From: Shinella zoogloeoides
Lineage (GTDB): Bacteria; Pseudomonadota; Alphaproteobacteria; Rhizobiales; Rhizobiaceae
Assembly (NCBI RefSeq): GCF_030733845.1
Contig: NZ_CP132311.1
Coordinates: 3,900,869 to 3,964,868, forward strand
Direction of reading: 5' to 3'
DNA: 64,000 bases
Below the pieces are notes generated by a model. It had not been told where the DNA came from and did not search any database. It saw only the letters and a list, made by a program, of their open reading frames with translations. Made by a program: the position numbers and the translations under genes. Below are positions 57,119-64,000 of this stretch, piece after piece. Every line of letters starts with the position of its first letter. Position 1 is the stretch's first letter.

Positions 57119-57922
57119 TCAGGCGCCCTCGTCGGGAATGTTCAGCACATGGCCGCAAGCCTTGCAGTGCACGGCGTCCGCTTCGTGGCGCGTGAGGCCG
57201 CATTGCGGGCAGGGGAAATTCACCTTGAAGGGCCGGAAGATCGCCTGCGCGAGCCGCACGAAGAGCGAGATGCCGATGATCATGGTGACGATGGAGGTCA
57301 GCTTGCCGAGCGTGCCGGGCAGCGTAATGTCGCCGAAACCCGTCGTAGTGACCGTGGCGACGGAAAAGTAGAGTGCATCGACGAAGCCGGTGAACCCGTC
57401 CGCGTTGTAGAAGAAGTTGCTGTAGACGAAGCCGGTGACCAGGAAGAGGAAGACGAGGAAGTTCACGCAGGCCTGAATGATGTCCTCCAGGTCGCCATAG
57501 CCGAACCGGCGTAGAAGCAGCGTGACCAGCTTGCTCTGGCTGATTGCCCAGATGCGCAGCACACGCAGGAAGGCGAAGTTGTGCAACTGGTTGGGAAACA
57601 GCAGTGTGCCGAGGATCACGATGTCCACCCAGGTCATCGGCCGCATCGCCCAGTAGCGCAGGTTCGGCGCGATCAGCGCCCGCGCGCCGAGTTCGAAGGC
57701 GATGACCACGGCGACGAAATAGTCGATGACGATGTAGGCCGAGCCCTTGCGCAGATATGGCCCCGCGATGAAGAAGCAGAGCACGGCGATGTCGAGCAGC
57801 AGCATCGCCACCTGGAAGCGGATAGCTTCCCGGTCACGCCCGAAATAGAGGCCGCGCAATTGCCGGCGCGCCCGTTCGAGGAAGGGCTGCGGTTCGGTGA
57901 TGCTCATCGGCTTTTCGGTCAT
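57119..57922 (-). CDS. Voltage-gated-like ion channel with C-terminal zinc ribbon
   Basis: A 267-residue membrane protein with about five to six helices. A pore loop carries the filter TTTGFGD (about residues 201-207), a variant of the potassium TVGYG motif. A helix rich in Arg/Lys (RVLRIWAISQSKLVTLLLRRFG) before the pore resembles an S4 sensor. The C-terminus has CPxCG...CKACG, a small zinc ribbon. Ion selectivity is probably K+. It lies between coaBC and ubiB on the same strand. Confidence 0.85.
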   Translation of the reverse strand: MTEKPMSITEPQPFLERARRQLRGLYFGRDREAIRFQVAMLLLDIAVLCFFIAGPYLRKGSAYIVIDYFVAVVIAFELGARALIAPNLRYWAMRPMTWVDIVILGTLLFPNQLHNFAFLRVLRIWAISQSKLVTLLLRRFGYGDLEDIIQACVNFLVFLFLVTGFVYSNFFYNADGFTGFVDALYFSVATVTTTGFGDITLPGTLGKLTSIVTMIIGISLFVRLAQAIFRPFKVNFPCPQCGLTRHEADAVHCKACGHVLNIPDEGA

Positions 57923-57969
57923 GAGAAGAGACTAGCGCCCGCCCGGTGCCGGTCAAGCGGTGCATCTGC

Positions 57970-59544
57970 CTAGCTCACCGTCCAGGCGATATAGACGAGC
58001 GTCGCCGCGATGATCCAGAGTGCAAGGCGGCCGGACCGGCTGTGGCGGGCCTCCGAGCGGCCGATCGCCTCGGCGGTTTCAGGATCGAACCGCAGGCCCC
58101 TTTCGGCCATCGAGGTGAAATCCTGCGAAAGCTTTTCCGCCTTGGCGGCGATGTCCGGCACGGCCTCGGCCAGCCTCAGGGCGGCATGGGCGCCGTCACG
58201 CAGGTCCGTCAGGAGGCGCTTCGGGCCGAGATTGTCGCGGATCCAGTCGCCGACGACGCCTTCCGAAGCTTTCCACATGTTGAAGCGCGGGTTCAGCGTG
58301 CGCGACACGCCTTCCACCACCACCATGGTCTTCTGCAGCATGACGAGCTCGGTGCGGGTCTCCATGTCGAAGAGTTCCGTCACCTCGAAGAGCAGCGTCA
58401 GCAGCTTGGCCATGGAGATCGTCTCGGCCGGCTGACCGTGGATCGGCTCGCCGATGGCGCGGATCGCCTGGGCGAAGCTCGCCGTATTGTGATGCGAGGG
58501 CACGTAGCCCGCCTCGAAATGCACGTCGGCGACGCGCTGGTAGTCGCGCGTGATGAAGCCGTAGAGGATTTCGGCGAGGAAGCGGCGCTCCTTCTTGCCG
58601 AGCCGTCCGACGATGCCCATGTCGACGGCGACGATCACGCCCTCGGGATCGACGAAGAGGTTGCCCTGGTGCATGTCGGCATGGAAGAAGCCGTCGCGCA
58701 GCGTGTGGCGCAGAAACGACTGGATCAGCGTGTCGGCGAGCTTGTCGAGATCGTGGCCGGCGGCGCTGAGGCCCTCGACATCCGACATCTTGATGCCGTC
58801 GATCCATTCCATGGTGACGACGTCGCGCCCGGTGCGCTCCCAGTCGACCTTCGGCACGCGAAAGCCGGGGTCGTCCCCGGTATTCTCGCCGAGTTCTGAA
58901 AGTGCTGCAGCCTCCAGCCGAAGATCCATCTCGACCTTCGTCGTCTGCTCGAGCGTACGCGTCACCTCCACCGGCTTCAGCCGGCGCGTGTTGGGCAGGA
59001 TTTTCTCCTGGAGGTGGGCGGCGGCATACATCGCTTCGAGGTCATGGGCGAAACGCTGCCGCACGCCGGGACGGATGACCTTGACCGCGACGCGGCGTTC
59101 GCCGGCCGCATCGCGCACGATCGCGGGGTGGACCTGCGCGATAGAGGCGGCGGCGACCGGATCGCCGAATTCCACATAGAGATCATCGAGCGTGCGGCCG
59201 AGCGAGCCCTCCACCGTGGCGACCGCCGCCTCGCGCGGGAAGGTCGCCATGCGGTCCTGCAGGGCGGAAAGCTCGACGGCGATCTCGGCGCCGACCACGT
59301 CCGGCCGCGTCGCCAGGAACTGGCCCATCTTCACATAGGAAGGGCCGAGGCGTTCGATGGCCCGGGCAAGCCGGTCGCCGCGGTCTTGCCGCGCCGCCTT
59401 GCGGCGCTCGAAAAGACCGGCAAAGGCGTGCGCCGTGCGGGCGAGCGGCGGCATGCCGTCGGTCGGCAGCGCCGAGACGACACCCTCGCGCACGAGGACC
59501 CAGCCCACGCGGGCGAGGCGAAGATAGGCGCCGATAACGCTCAT
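57970..59544 (-). CDS. ubiB: UbiB, ubiquinone biosynthesis ABC1-family kinase-like protein
   Basis: A 524-residue atypical kinase/ATPase needed for ubiquinone synthesis. KAARQDRGDRLARAIERLGPSYVKMGQ is the KxGQ-type signature (MGQFLATRPDV), AAASIAQVHPA the Ala-rich loop, and HADMHQGNLFVD the catalytic loop. A C-terminal transmembrane helix (LWIIAATLVYIAW) anchors it. It starts 37 bp after ubiE in the same operon. Confidence 0.95.
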   Translation of the reverse strand: MSVIGAYLRLARVGWVLVREGVVSALPTDGMPPLARTAHAFAGLFERRKAARQDRGDRLARAIERLGPSYVKMGQFLATRPDVVGAEIAVELSALQDRMATFPREAAVATVEGSLGRTLDDLYVEFGDPVAAASIAQVHPAIVRDAAGERRVAVKVIRPGVRQRFAHDLEAMYAAAHLQEKILPNTRRLKPVEVTRTLEQTTKVEMDLRLEAAALSELGENTGDDPGFRVPKVDWERTGRDVVTMEWIDGIKMSDVEGLSAAGHDLDKLADTLIQSFLRHTLRDGFFHADMHQGNLFVDPEGVIVAVDMGIVGRLGKKERRFLAEILYGFITRDYQRVADVHFEAGYVPSHHNTASFAQAIRAIGEPIHGQPAETISMAKLLTLLFEVTELFDMETRTELVMLQKTMVVVEGVSRTLNPRFNMWKASEGVVGDWIRDNLGPKRLLTDLRDGAHAALRLAEAVPDIAAKAEKLSQDFTSMAERGLRFDPETAEAIGRSEARHSRSGRLALWIIAATLVYIAWTVS

Positions 59545-59581
59545 GCGGGAAGGCTATCCTTGGAAGAGGGGCAAGCCATGC

Positions 59582-60358
59582 TCAAAGCTTCCAGCCCGAA
59601 TGCAGCGCCGCGATGCCGCCTGTATAATTGGTGAAGTTGACGCGCGAAAAGCCGGCCGTGCGGATCATCGCGGCAAAATCCTGCTGATTGGGGAACTTGC
59701 GGATCGATTCCACCAGATACTGGTAGGGCTCGGCATCGCCGGTGATCATCTTGCCGAACTGCGGGATCGCATTGAACGACCAGGCGTCGTAGACCTTGTC
59801 GAGCAGCGGCATGTCGACCTCGGAAAATTCGAGCACGAGCAGGCGGCCGCCGCGCTTTAGTACGCGATAGGCCTCCGACAGCGCCACGTCGATGCGCGGC
59901 ACGTTGCGGATGCCGAAGGCGATCGTATAGGCGTCGAAGGTGCCGGCCTCGAAGGGCAGTTCCTCGGCATTGGCCTCGACGAAGTCGAGATTGGCGGAAA
60001 GACCCTTCTTCGCCGCGCGGTCGGCGCCGACGGAAAGCATCGAACCGTTGATGTCGAGCACGGTGGCGTGCGCCAGGCGCTCGGAAGCCTCCACGATGCG
60101 GAACGCGATGTCGCCCGTGCCGCCGGCGACGTCCAGCACCTTGTAGGACGGGTCCTTGCGCGGGTTGAGGCTCGCGATCATCGCGTCCTTCCAGGCCCGG
60201 TGCAGGCCGGCGGACATGACGTCGTTCATGATGTCGTAGCGCTTGGCGACCTTGTGGAAGACGTCGTTGACGAGCGCCTGCTTCTCGCCTTCCCGCACCT
60301 GCCGGAAGCCGTAGGAGGTTTCCATGCCGCCGTCTGCGGATGTGCGCTGTTCGGTCAT
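59582..60358 (-). CDS. ubiE: Ubiquinone/menaquinone C-methyltransferase
   Basis: A 258-residue SAM-dependent methyltransferase. [18 protein letters not shown] near residue 45, [15 protein letters not shown] (SAM motif I) and [25 protein letters not shown] (two parts) are diagnostic. It C-methylates the quinone ring. The ATG at 60358 is chosen over 60364 because GGAGA is 7 bp away from the former and abuts the latter. Divergent from mutM; head of the ubiE-ubiB operon. Confidence 0.96.
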   Translation of the reverse strand: MTEQRTSADGGMETSYGFRQVREGEKQALVNDVFHKVAKRYDIMNDVMSAGLHRAWKDAMIASLNPRKDPSYKVLDVAGGTGDIAFRIVEASERLAHATVLDINGSMLSVGADRAAKKGLSANLDFVEANAEELPFEAGTFDAYTIAFGIRNVPRIDVALSEAYRVLKRGGRLLVLEFSEVDMPLLDKVYDAWSFNAIPQFGKMITGDAEPYQYLVESIRKFPNQQDFAAMIRTAGFSRVNFTNYTGGIAALHSGWKL

Positions 60359-60546
60359 CGTCATTCTCCATGGGCCGGTCTGTCGCAGACTGAATGCTGC
60401 CAAGACCATAGCGAATTGCGCTCCGGCGCGCTATCTGAACACCGTGCGCGTCGCGTCGCCGGGTATATAGGACATAGATTGCCGAGAGGGAAATGCCCGG
60501 CCGCGGCAAATGCGCTCAAGGTTAAATCGCCTTCAAGGAGACGGAC

Positions 60547-61437
60547 ATGCCGGAATTGCCGGAAGTGGAAACGGTCAAGCGCGGCCTTGCGCCCGTCATG
60601 GAGGGATCGCGCATCCGCCGGGCGGAGCTGCGCCGGCCGGACCTGCGCTTTCCCTTCCCGCCCGCCTTTTCCGAGGCGCTGTCCGGCCGCCGGGTCCTCT
60701 CGCTCGGCCGCCGCGCCAAATATCTCCTGATCGACCTCGAAGGCGGCGATGTGGTGATCGCCCATCTCGGCATGTCCGGCTCGTTCCGGGTGGAGGGCGC
60801 GGATAGCGGCGAGACGCCCGGCGACTTCCACATGCCGCGCAGCAAGGACACGCGCCACGACCATGTCGTCTTCCATCTGGAGACGCCCGAAGGCGAGCGC
60901 CGTGTCGTCTACAACGATCCGCGCCGGTTCGGTTTCATGGATCTCGCGCGGCGCGAGGATCTTGCCGGCCATGCCTTCTTCCGCGATCTCGGCGCCGAGC
61001 CGACCGGCAACACACTCGACGCGGACTATATCGCCGCAAAGTTCCGCGGCCGGCAGACGCCGCTGAAGGCCGCGCTGCTCGACCAGAAGAATATTGCCGG
61101 TCTCGGCAACATCTATGTCTGCGAGGCGCTGTGGCGCGCGCACCTCTCGCCGGAGCGGCTGGCCGGAACGCTGGTGACGGCGGCGGGCAAGCCGAAGAAG
61201 GAGCTTGTCGCGCTGACGCAGGCGATCCGCGAGGTAATCGCCGACGCCATCGAGGCGGGCGGCTCGACCCTGCGCGACCACATCCGCGCCGACGGTTCGC
61301 TCGGCTACTTCCAGCATTCCTTTTCCGTCTACGACCAGGAAAAGGAGCCTTGCCGCACGCCGGGCTGCACGGGCACGATCGGCCGCATCGTGCAGAGCGG
61401 CCGGTCGACCTTCCATTGCGCCGTCTGCCAGAAATAG
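60547..61437 (+). CDS. mutM: Formamidopyrimidine-DNA glycosylase
   Basis: A 296-residue base-excision enzyme removing 8-oxoguanine. The N-terminal [14 protein letters not shown] holds the catalytic Pro2 and Glu3; [11 protein letters not shown] and the C-terminal zinc finger (CRTPGC...CAVCQK) complete the pattern. An AAGGAGA stretch lies 6 bp before the ATG. It is 20 bp before echA. Confidence 0.97.
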   Translation: MPELPEVETVKRGLAPVMEGSRIRRAELRRPDLRFPFPPAFSEALSGRRVLSLGRRAKYLLIDLEGGDVVIAHLGMSGSFRVEGADSGETPGDFHMPRSKDTRHDHVVFHLETPEGERRVVYNDPRRFGFMDLARREDLAGHAFFRDLGAEPTGNTLDADYIAAKFRGRQTPLKAALLDQKNIAGLGNIYVCEALWRAHLSPERLAGTLVTAAGKPKKELVALTQAIREVIADAIEAGGSTLRDHIRADGSLGYFQHSFSVYDQEKEPCRTPGCTGTIGRIVQSGRSTFHCAVCQK

Positions 61438-61457
61438 ATTTCAGGAGGAAAGAACAC

Positions 61458-62231
61458 ATGGCCTATGAAACCCTGCTGGTGGAGACGCTCGGGCGCGTCG
61501 GCCTCGTCACGCTCAACCGGCCGCAGGCGCTCAATGCGCTGAACCGCCGGCTGCTCGACGAGCTGAAGGACGTGCTTGCCGGCTTTCAGGCCGATGCCGG
61601 CATCGGCGCGATCATCATTACCGGCTCGGAAAAGGCCTTTGCCGCGGGCGCCGACATCAAGGAGATGCAGCCCTACGGCTTTGCCGACGCCATGGTCGAG
61701 GATCTTGCCGCCGGCTGGGACGACGTCGCCGGCTGCCGCAAGCCGATGATCGCCGCCGTCAGCGGCTTTGCGCTCGGCGGCGGCTGCGAGCTTGCCATGA
61801 TGTGCGATTTCATCATCGCGTCCGAGACGGCGAAGTTCGGCCAGCCGGAGATCACGCTCGGCATCATTCCCGGCATGGGTGGCACGCAGCGCCTGACGCG
61901 GGCGCTCGGCAAGTCGAAGGCGATGGACCTCGTTCTCACCGGCCGGCTGATGGACGCCGCCGAGGCGGAGCGGTCCGGCCTCGTCGCCCGCGTCGTGGCG
62001 CCGGAAAAGCTGATGGAAGAGGCGCTGGCGGCAGCGGAGAAGATCGCGAGCCACTCCCTGCCCGCTACCATGATGGCCAAGGAAGCGGTAGGCCGGGCCT
62101 ATGAGACGGTGCTCTCGGAAGGCATGCGCGCCGAGCGCCGGCTGTTCCACGCGCTCTTCGCCACGGAGGACCAGAAAGAGGGCATGGCGGCCTTCATCGA
62201 GAAGCGCAAGCCGGCCTTCCGGCATCGCTGA
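61458..62231 (+). CDS. Enoyl-CoA hydratase
   Basis: A 257-residue crotonase-family protein for fatty acid beta-oxidation. [12 protein letters not shown] (oxyanion hole region) and [18 protein letters not shown] [17 protein letters not shown] with the downstream Glu in [15 protein letters not shown] give both catalytic Glu sites. CAGGAGGAAA lies 8 bp before the ATG. The mutM-echA-rpsT-dnaA order is conserved in rhizobia. Confidence 0.93.
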   Translation: MAYETLLVETLGRVGLVTLNRPQALNALNRRLLDELKDVLAGFQADAGIGAIIITGSEKAFAAGADIKEMQPYGFADAMVEDLAAGWDDVAGCRKPMIAAVSGFALGGGCELAMMCDFIIASETAKFGQPEITLGIIPGMGGTQRLTRALGKSKAMDLVLTGRLMDAAEAERSGLVARVVAPEKLMEEALAAAEKIASHSLPATMMAKEAVGRAYETVLSEGMRAERRLFHALFATEDQKEGMAAFIEKRKPAFRHR

Positions 62232-62263
62232 AGCCACGGGGCGGCGTTTCTTGCAGAATCCGC

Positions 62264-62292
62264 GTTGACGTCTTCGCGGTTTCCCGCTATAC
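62264..62292 (+). promoter_or_regulatory. Sigma-70-type promoter of rpsT
   Basis: GTTGAC (62264-62269), 17 nt, CTATAC (62287-62292) closely match the rhizobial housekeeping form CTTGAC-N17-CTATAT. A start near 62300 would give a leader of about 120 nt before rpsT. Confidence 0.75.
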
Positions 62293-62422
62293 GCCGCCCA
62301 CAGTTTGGAAAGCCGAATTCTGAGGTTTTCCGATATTGCTCCCGAATTGCTTTGATGACAGGTCGCAGTGACCCGGCACGGCGAGGGCGGAGTTTGTGTC
62401 AGATTTCTGAAGAGAGGCATCC

Positions 62423-62689
62423 ATGGCCAATACAACGTCGGCAAAGAAGGCGACCCGCAAGATCGCCGCGCGCACCGCAGTCAACAAGTCGCGCCGCTCG
62501 CGCGTCCGCAACTTCATCCGCAAGGTCGAAGAGGCAATCGCCTCTGGCGACCAGGCTGTCGCCGCTGCCGCCCTCAAGGCTGCCCAGCCGGAACTGATGC
62601 GCGCTGCCACCAAGGGCGTGCTTCATTCCAACACAGCATCCCGCAAGGTCTCGCGTCTGGCGAACCGCGTGAAGACGATGTCGGCCTGA
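62423..62689 (+). CDS. rpsT: 30S ribosomal protein S20
   Basis: An 88-residue basic helical protein that binds 16S r[20 protein letters not shown] at the N-terminus and [19 protein letters not shown] near the end are standard S20 features. AGAGAGG lies 7-10 bp before the ATG. It has its own promoter and a strong terminator. Confidence 0.98.
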   Translation: MANTTSAKKATRKIAARTAVNKSRRSRVRNFIRKVEEAIASGDQAVAAAALKAAQPELMRAATKGVLHSNTASRKVSRLANRVKTMSA

Positions 62690-62715
62690 TAGCCCGTCGA
62701 GCTATGCAATATTAG

Positions 62716-62745
62716 AAAAAGCCCGGCGCTTGCGCCGGGCTTTTT
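62716..62745 (+). terminator. Rho-independent terminator of rpsT
   Basis: AAAAAGCCCGGCGC pairs with GCGCCGGGCTTTTT, giving a long perfect stem and a T-run. It lies 26 bp after the stop. Confidence 0.95.
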
Positions 62746-63553
62746 CTTTGCTTTTTCGGCCCTGCCATGGTTAATCCGCAAGGCTGGATCGTGTCAAAAG
62801 AGTGACGAAGAAAATCCTTTAGATTCAGTTACTTGCGGGAGGTTGTCCCCCGCCGCCGCGCTTTCGTTGCGGGAGTTTGACAGCAATTTGAGTCAAGCGA
62901 ATTTTTATTTTTTTCGTTTTATCGGCGTTCCGAAAACGGCCCGAAAACAAAGCCATTGATTCGTAATGGATTCTCCCGCGAGGGGGCGATTCCGAGTCAG
63001 GAACGGTCTTCCGAGTCAACGCCCGCCCCTTAATTTTGCGTAAAATTCGTGATTGATCTTGGTACCTGATCCTGCCTAAATGCTTCCCACAGGGGGCGCG
63101 GACAAAGCCTTAAAATGATCGCCGACAAGACTGTCTCTCAAGGCAGCGGTGGTTGTTTGTCCTCTGTAACGGAGCGGGTCCGCTTCGTAAAATCATCAAA
63201 CCGGCAAAGCTTGCCCCAGATGCCTCTGGCACTCTGGCAAAGGCTTTTTGCGACTTCTGTTGCGCCGGTTGCAAGACCGCGAGGACGGTCGGGTGATGAC
63301 GTGCATGCCTGCCGGGCGTTCGACGAGGGAGCGGACGGCAGGATCGCAAACGGGACGATGGGGATCGGGCATGAAGCCGGGTCGTCGGGGTCGCGCTTGT
63401 GTTCGGAAACAGGGATTGCACCGGAATGGGGGCCGGTGCGGTCGGGGCGCCAGATCCCGTACCGAGCCATGGCTCGGCGCGGTGGGGTGACGGCAAACAG
63501 GAAAGGCGCCGGCAGGAATGCCGACGTGGCGAAGAAGCATGAAAGGCGGCAAG
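62746..63553 (+). promoter_or_regulatory. Long non-coding leader/promoter region of dnaA
   Basis: About 800 bp with no convincing gene. Its first part (62822-63017) has seven GANTC sites: 62822, 62890, 62958, 62969, 62988, 62994 and 63013. A T-rich tract lies at about 62899-62925. Direct repeats are TTGCGGGAG-TTG (62833-62845 and 62867-62879) and TTCCGAGTCA (62990-62999 and 63009-63018). TTAA-N7-TAAA at 63030-63044 is CtrA-box-like with one mismatch. No clear DnaA box TTATNCACA was found. The part 63100-63550 shows no structure I can assign; it may be a long 5' leader. Confidence 0.6.
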
Positions 63554-64000
63554 ATGCAGATGAATACGGCCAGGACGGCTGGTGCATTCGCGAACGGGGA
63601 AAATGCAAGACAGGCGCTCCCGCAAGAAGGGGTGCAGGCGGCGGGAGTTCCATCCGACATGAAGCAAGACGCGATCTTCGACCGGGTCAGTGCGCGCCTG
63701 AAAGCGCAAGTCGGCCCGGATGTCTTCGCGAGCTGGTTTGGACGCCTGAAGATCCACTCCATGTCGAAGAGCCTCGTGCGCCTCTCGGTGCCGACGACCT
63801 TCCTGAAGTCGTGGATCAACAACCGCTACCTCGACCTCATCACCAATCTCTTCCAGCAGGAAGATGCGGAAATCCTCAAGGTGGAAATCCTGGTGCGCAC
63901 CGCGACCCGCGGCGTCCGCATCGGCGTCGCCGAGGATGCCGTCATCGAGCAGCCCGCGCCGCAGGCCCAGCCGCGCCGCCCGGTCGGCAGCCCGCAGCCG
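63554..64000 (+). CDS. dnaA: Chromosomal replication initiator DnaA, N-terminal part
   Basis: The first 149 codons; the gene runs off the window. After an N-terminal extension of about 35 residues comes DnaA domain I: IFDRVSARLKAQVGPDVFASWFGRLK, then FLKSWINNRYLDLI, followed by a proline-rich linker (domain II). Domain I binds DnaB helicase and other partners. Start choice is open: ATG 63554 follows AAAGGCGGC; in-frame ATGs at 63539, 63560 and 63659 are possible, the last giving a protein without the extension. Confidence 0.93.
   Translation, partial: MQMNTARTAGAFANGENARQALPQEGVQAAGVPSDMKQDAIFDRVSARLKAQVGPDVFASWFGRLKIHSMSKSLVRLSVPTTFLKSWINNRYLDLITNLFQQEDAEILKVEILVRTATRGVRIGVAEDAVIEQPAPQAQPRRPVGSPQP

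Noticed and set aside
62822..63050. Chromosomal origin of replication
   Set aside because: GANTC sites and a T-rich tract are suggestive, but no DnaA boxes matching TTATNCACA were found and rhizobial origins are known to lie near hemE rather than dnaA. Kept only as an alternative.
63110..63822. Overlapping minus-strand frames in the dnaA leader and early dnaA
   Set aside because: No ribosome site, no recognisable motif, partly antisense to dnaA domain I.

Overview
The window is a gene-dense, GC-rich stretch of alphaproteobacterial chromosome. Gene content and order point to the Rhizobiaceae (Rhizobium/Agrobacterium/Ensifer/Shinella type): a Tad/Flp pilus cluster, a rhizobial-type phospholipid N-methyltransferase, a 372-residue DnaN, the block ubiB-ubiE <> mutM-echA-rpsT-dnaA, and a GANTC (CcrM) cluster before dnaA. 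The genus cannot be fixed from sequence reading alone. I see no rRNA, tRNA, CRISPR array, transposase or prophage gene. Coding density is high and most genes sit in short operons with 1-11 bp overlaps.

Layout. 1-5.9 kb: end of cpaD, cpaE, cpaF, tadB, tadC, then convergent tadD (Tad pilus secretion machine). 6-13.9 kb: M17 aminopeptidase, MarR regulator, NlpC/P60 hydrolase, Spx/ArsC-like protein, YitT transporter, aromatic aminotransferase divergent from an Lrp/AsnC regulator, EEP nuclease, cardiolipin synthase. 14-20.5 kb: aspartoacylase-family hydrolase, Ogt, an ECF41 sigma factor with its carboxymuconolactone-decarboxylase partner and an exact ECF41 promoter, guaA, MTA/SAH nucleosidase, thioesterase, TspO. 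20.5-25.8 kb: a four-gene periplasmic operon (imelysin, di-heme oxidoreductase, second imelysin, Tat-exported DUF1513 protein), probably for iron. 25.8-38.2 kb: rsmB, rlpA, an SDR-queG-GST operon, uppP, a 49-residue secreted protein, an NDUFA9-like protein, DUF1330, pyrF, an atypical histidine phosphatase, pmtA, dnaN, rsmI, yraN. 38.2-43.6 kb: a ugpBAEC-like glycerol-3-phosphate ABC operon behind an 11-bp-periodic Pho-box array, with an EEP-family phosphodiesterase where enteric ugpQ would be. 43.6-57 kb: gshB, comM, VOC protein, cysK, LysE exporter, GNAT, dut, prfC, a TPP riboswitch with thiD, a GFA-AraC-LysE operon, class II amidotransferase, coaBC. 57-64 kb: ion channel, ubiB, ubiE, mutM, echA, rpsT and the first part of dnaA, preceded by about 860 bp of non-coding DNA with seven GANTC sites in its first quarter.

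Most of the window is conserved core housekeeping: translation (rsmB, rsmI, prfC, rpsT, queG), replication and repair (dnaN, dnaA, mutM, ogt, dut), cofactors (coaBC, thiD, ubiBE, gshB), envelope (uppP, rlpA, cls, pmtA). The least described parts are the imelysin/di-heme operon, the ECF41 module with its promoter, the Pho-type ugp operon with a swapped phosphodiesterase and an intercistronic palindromic element, and the methylation-site cluster before dnaA. All functions are inferred from motifs and context by eye; no database search was run.
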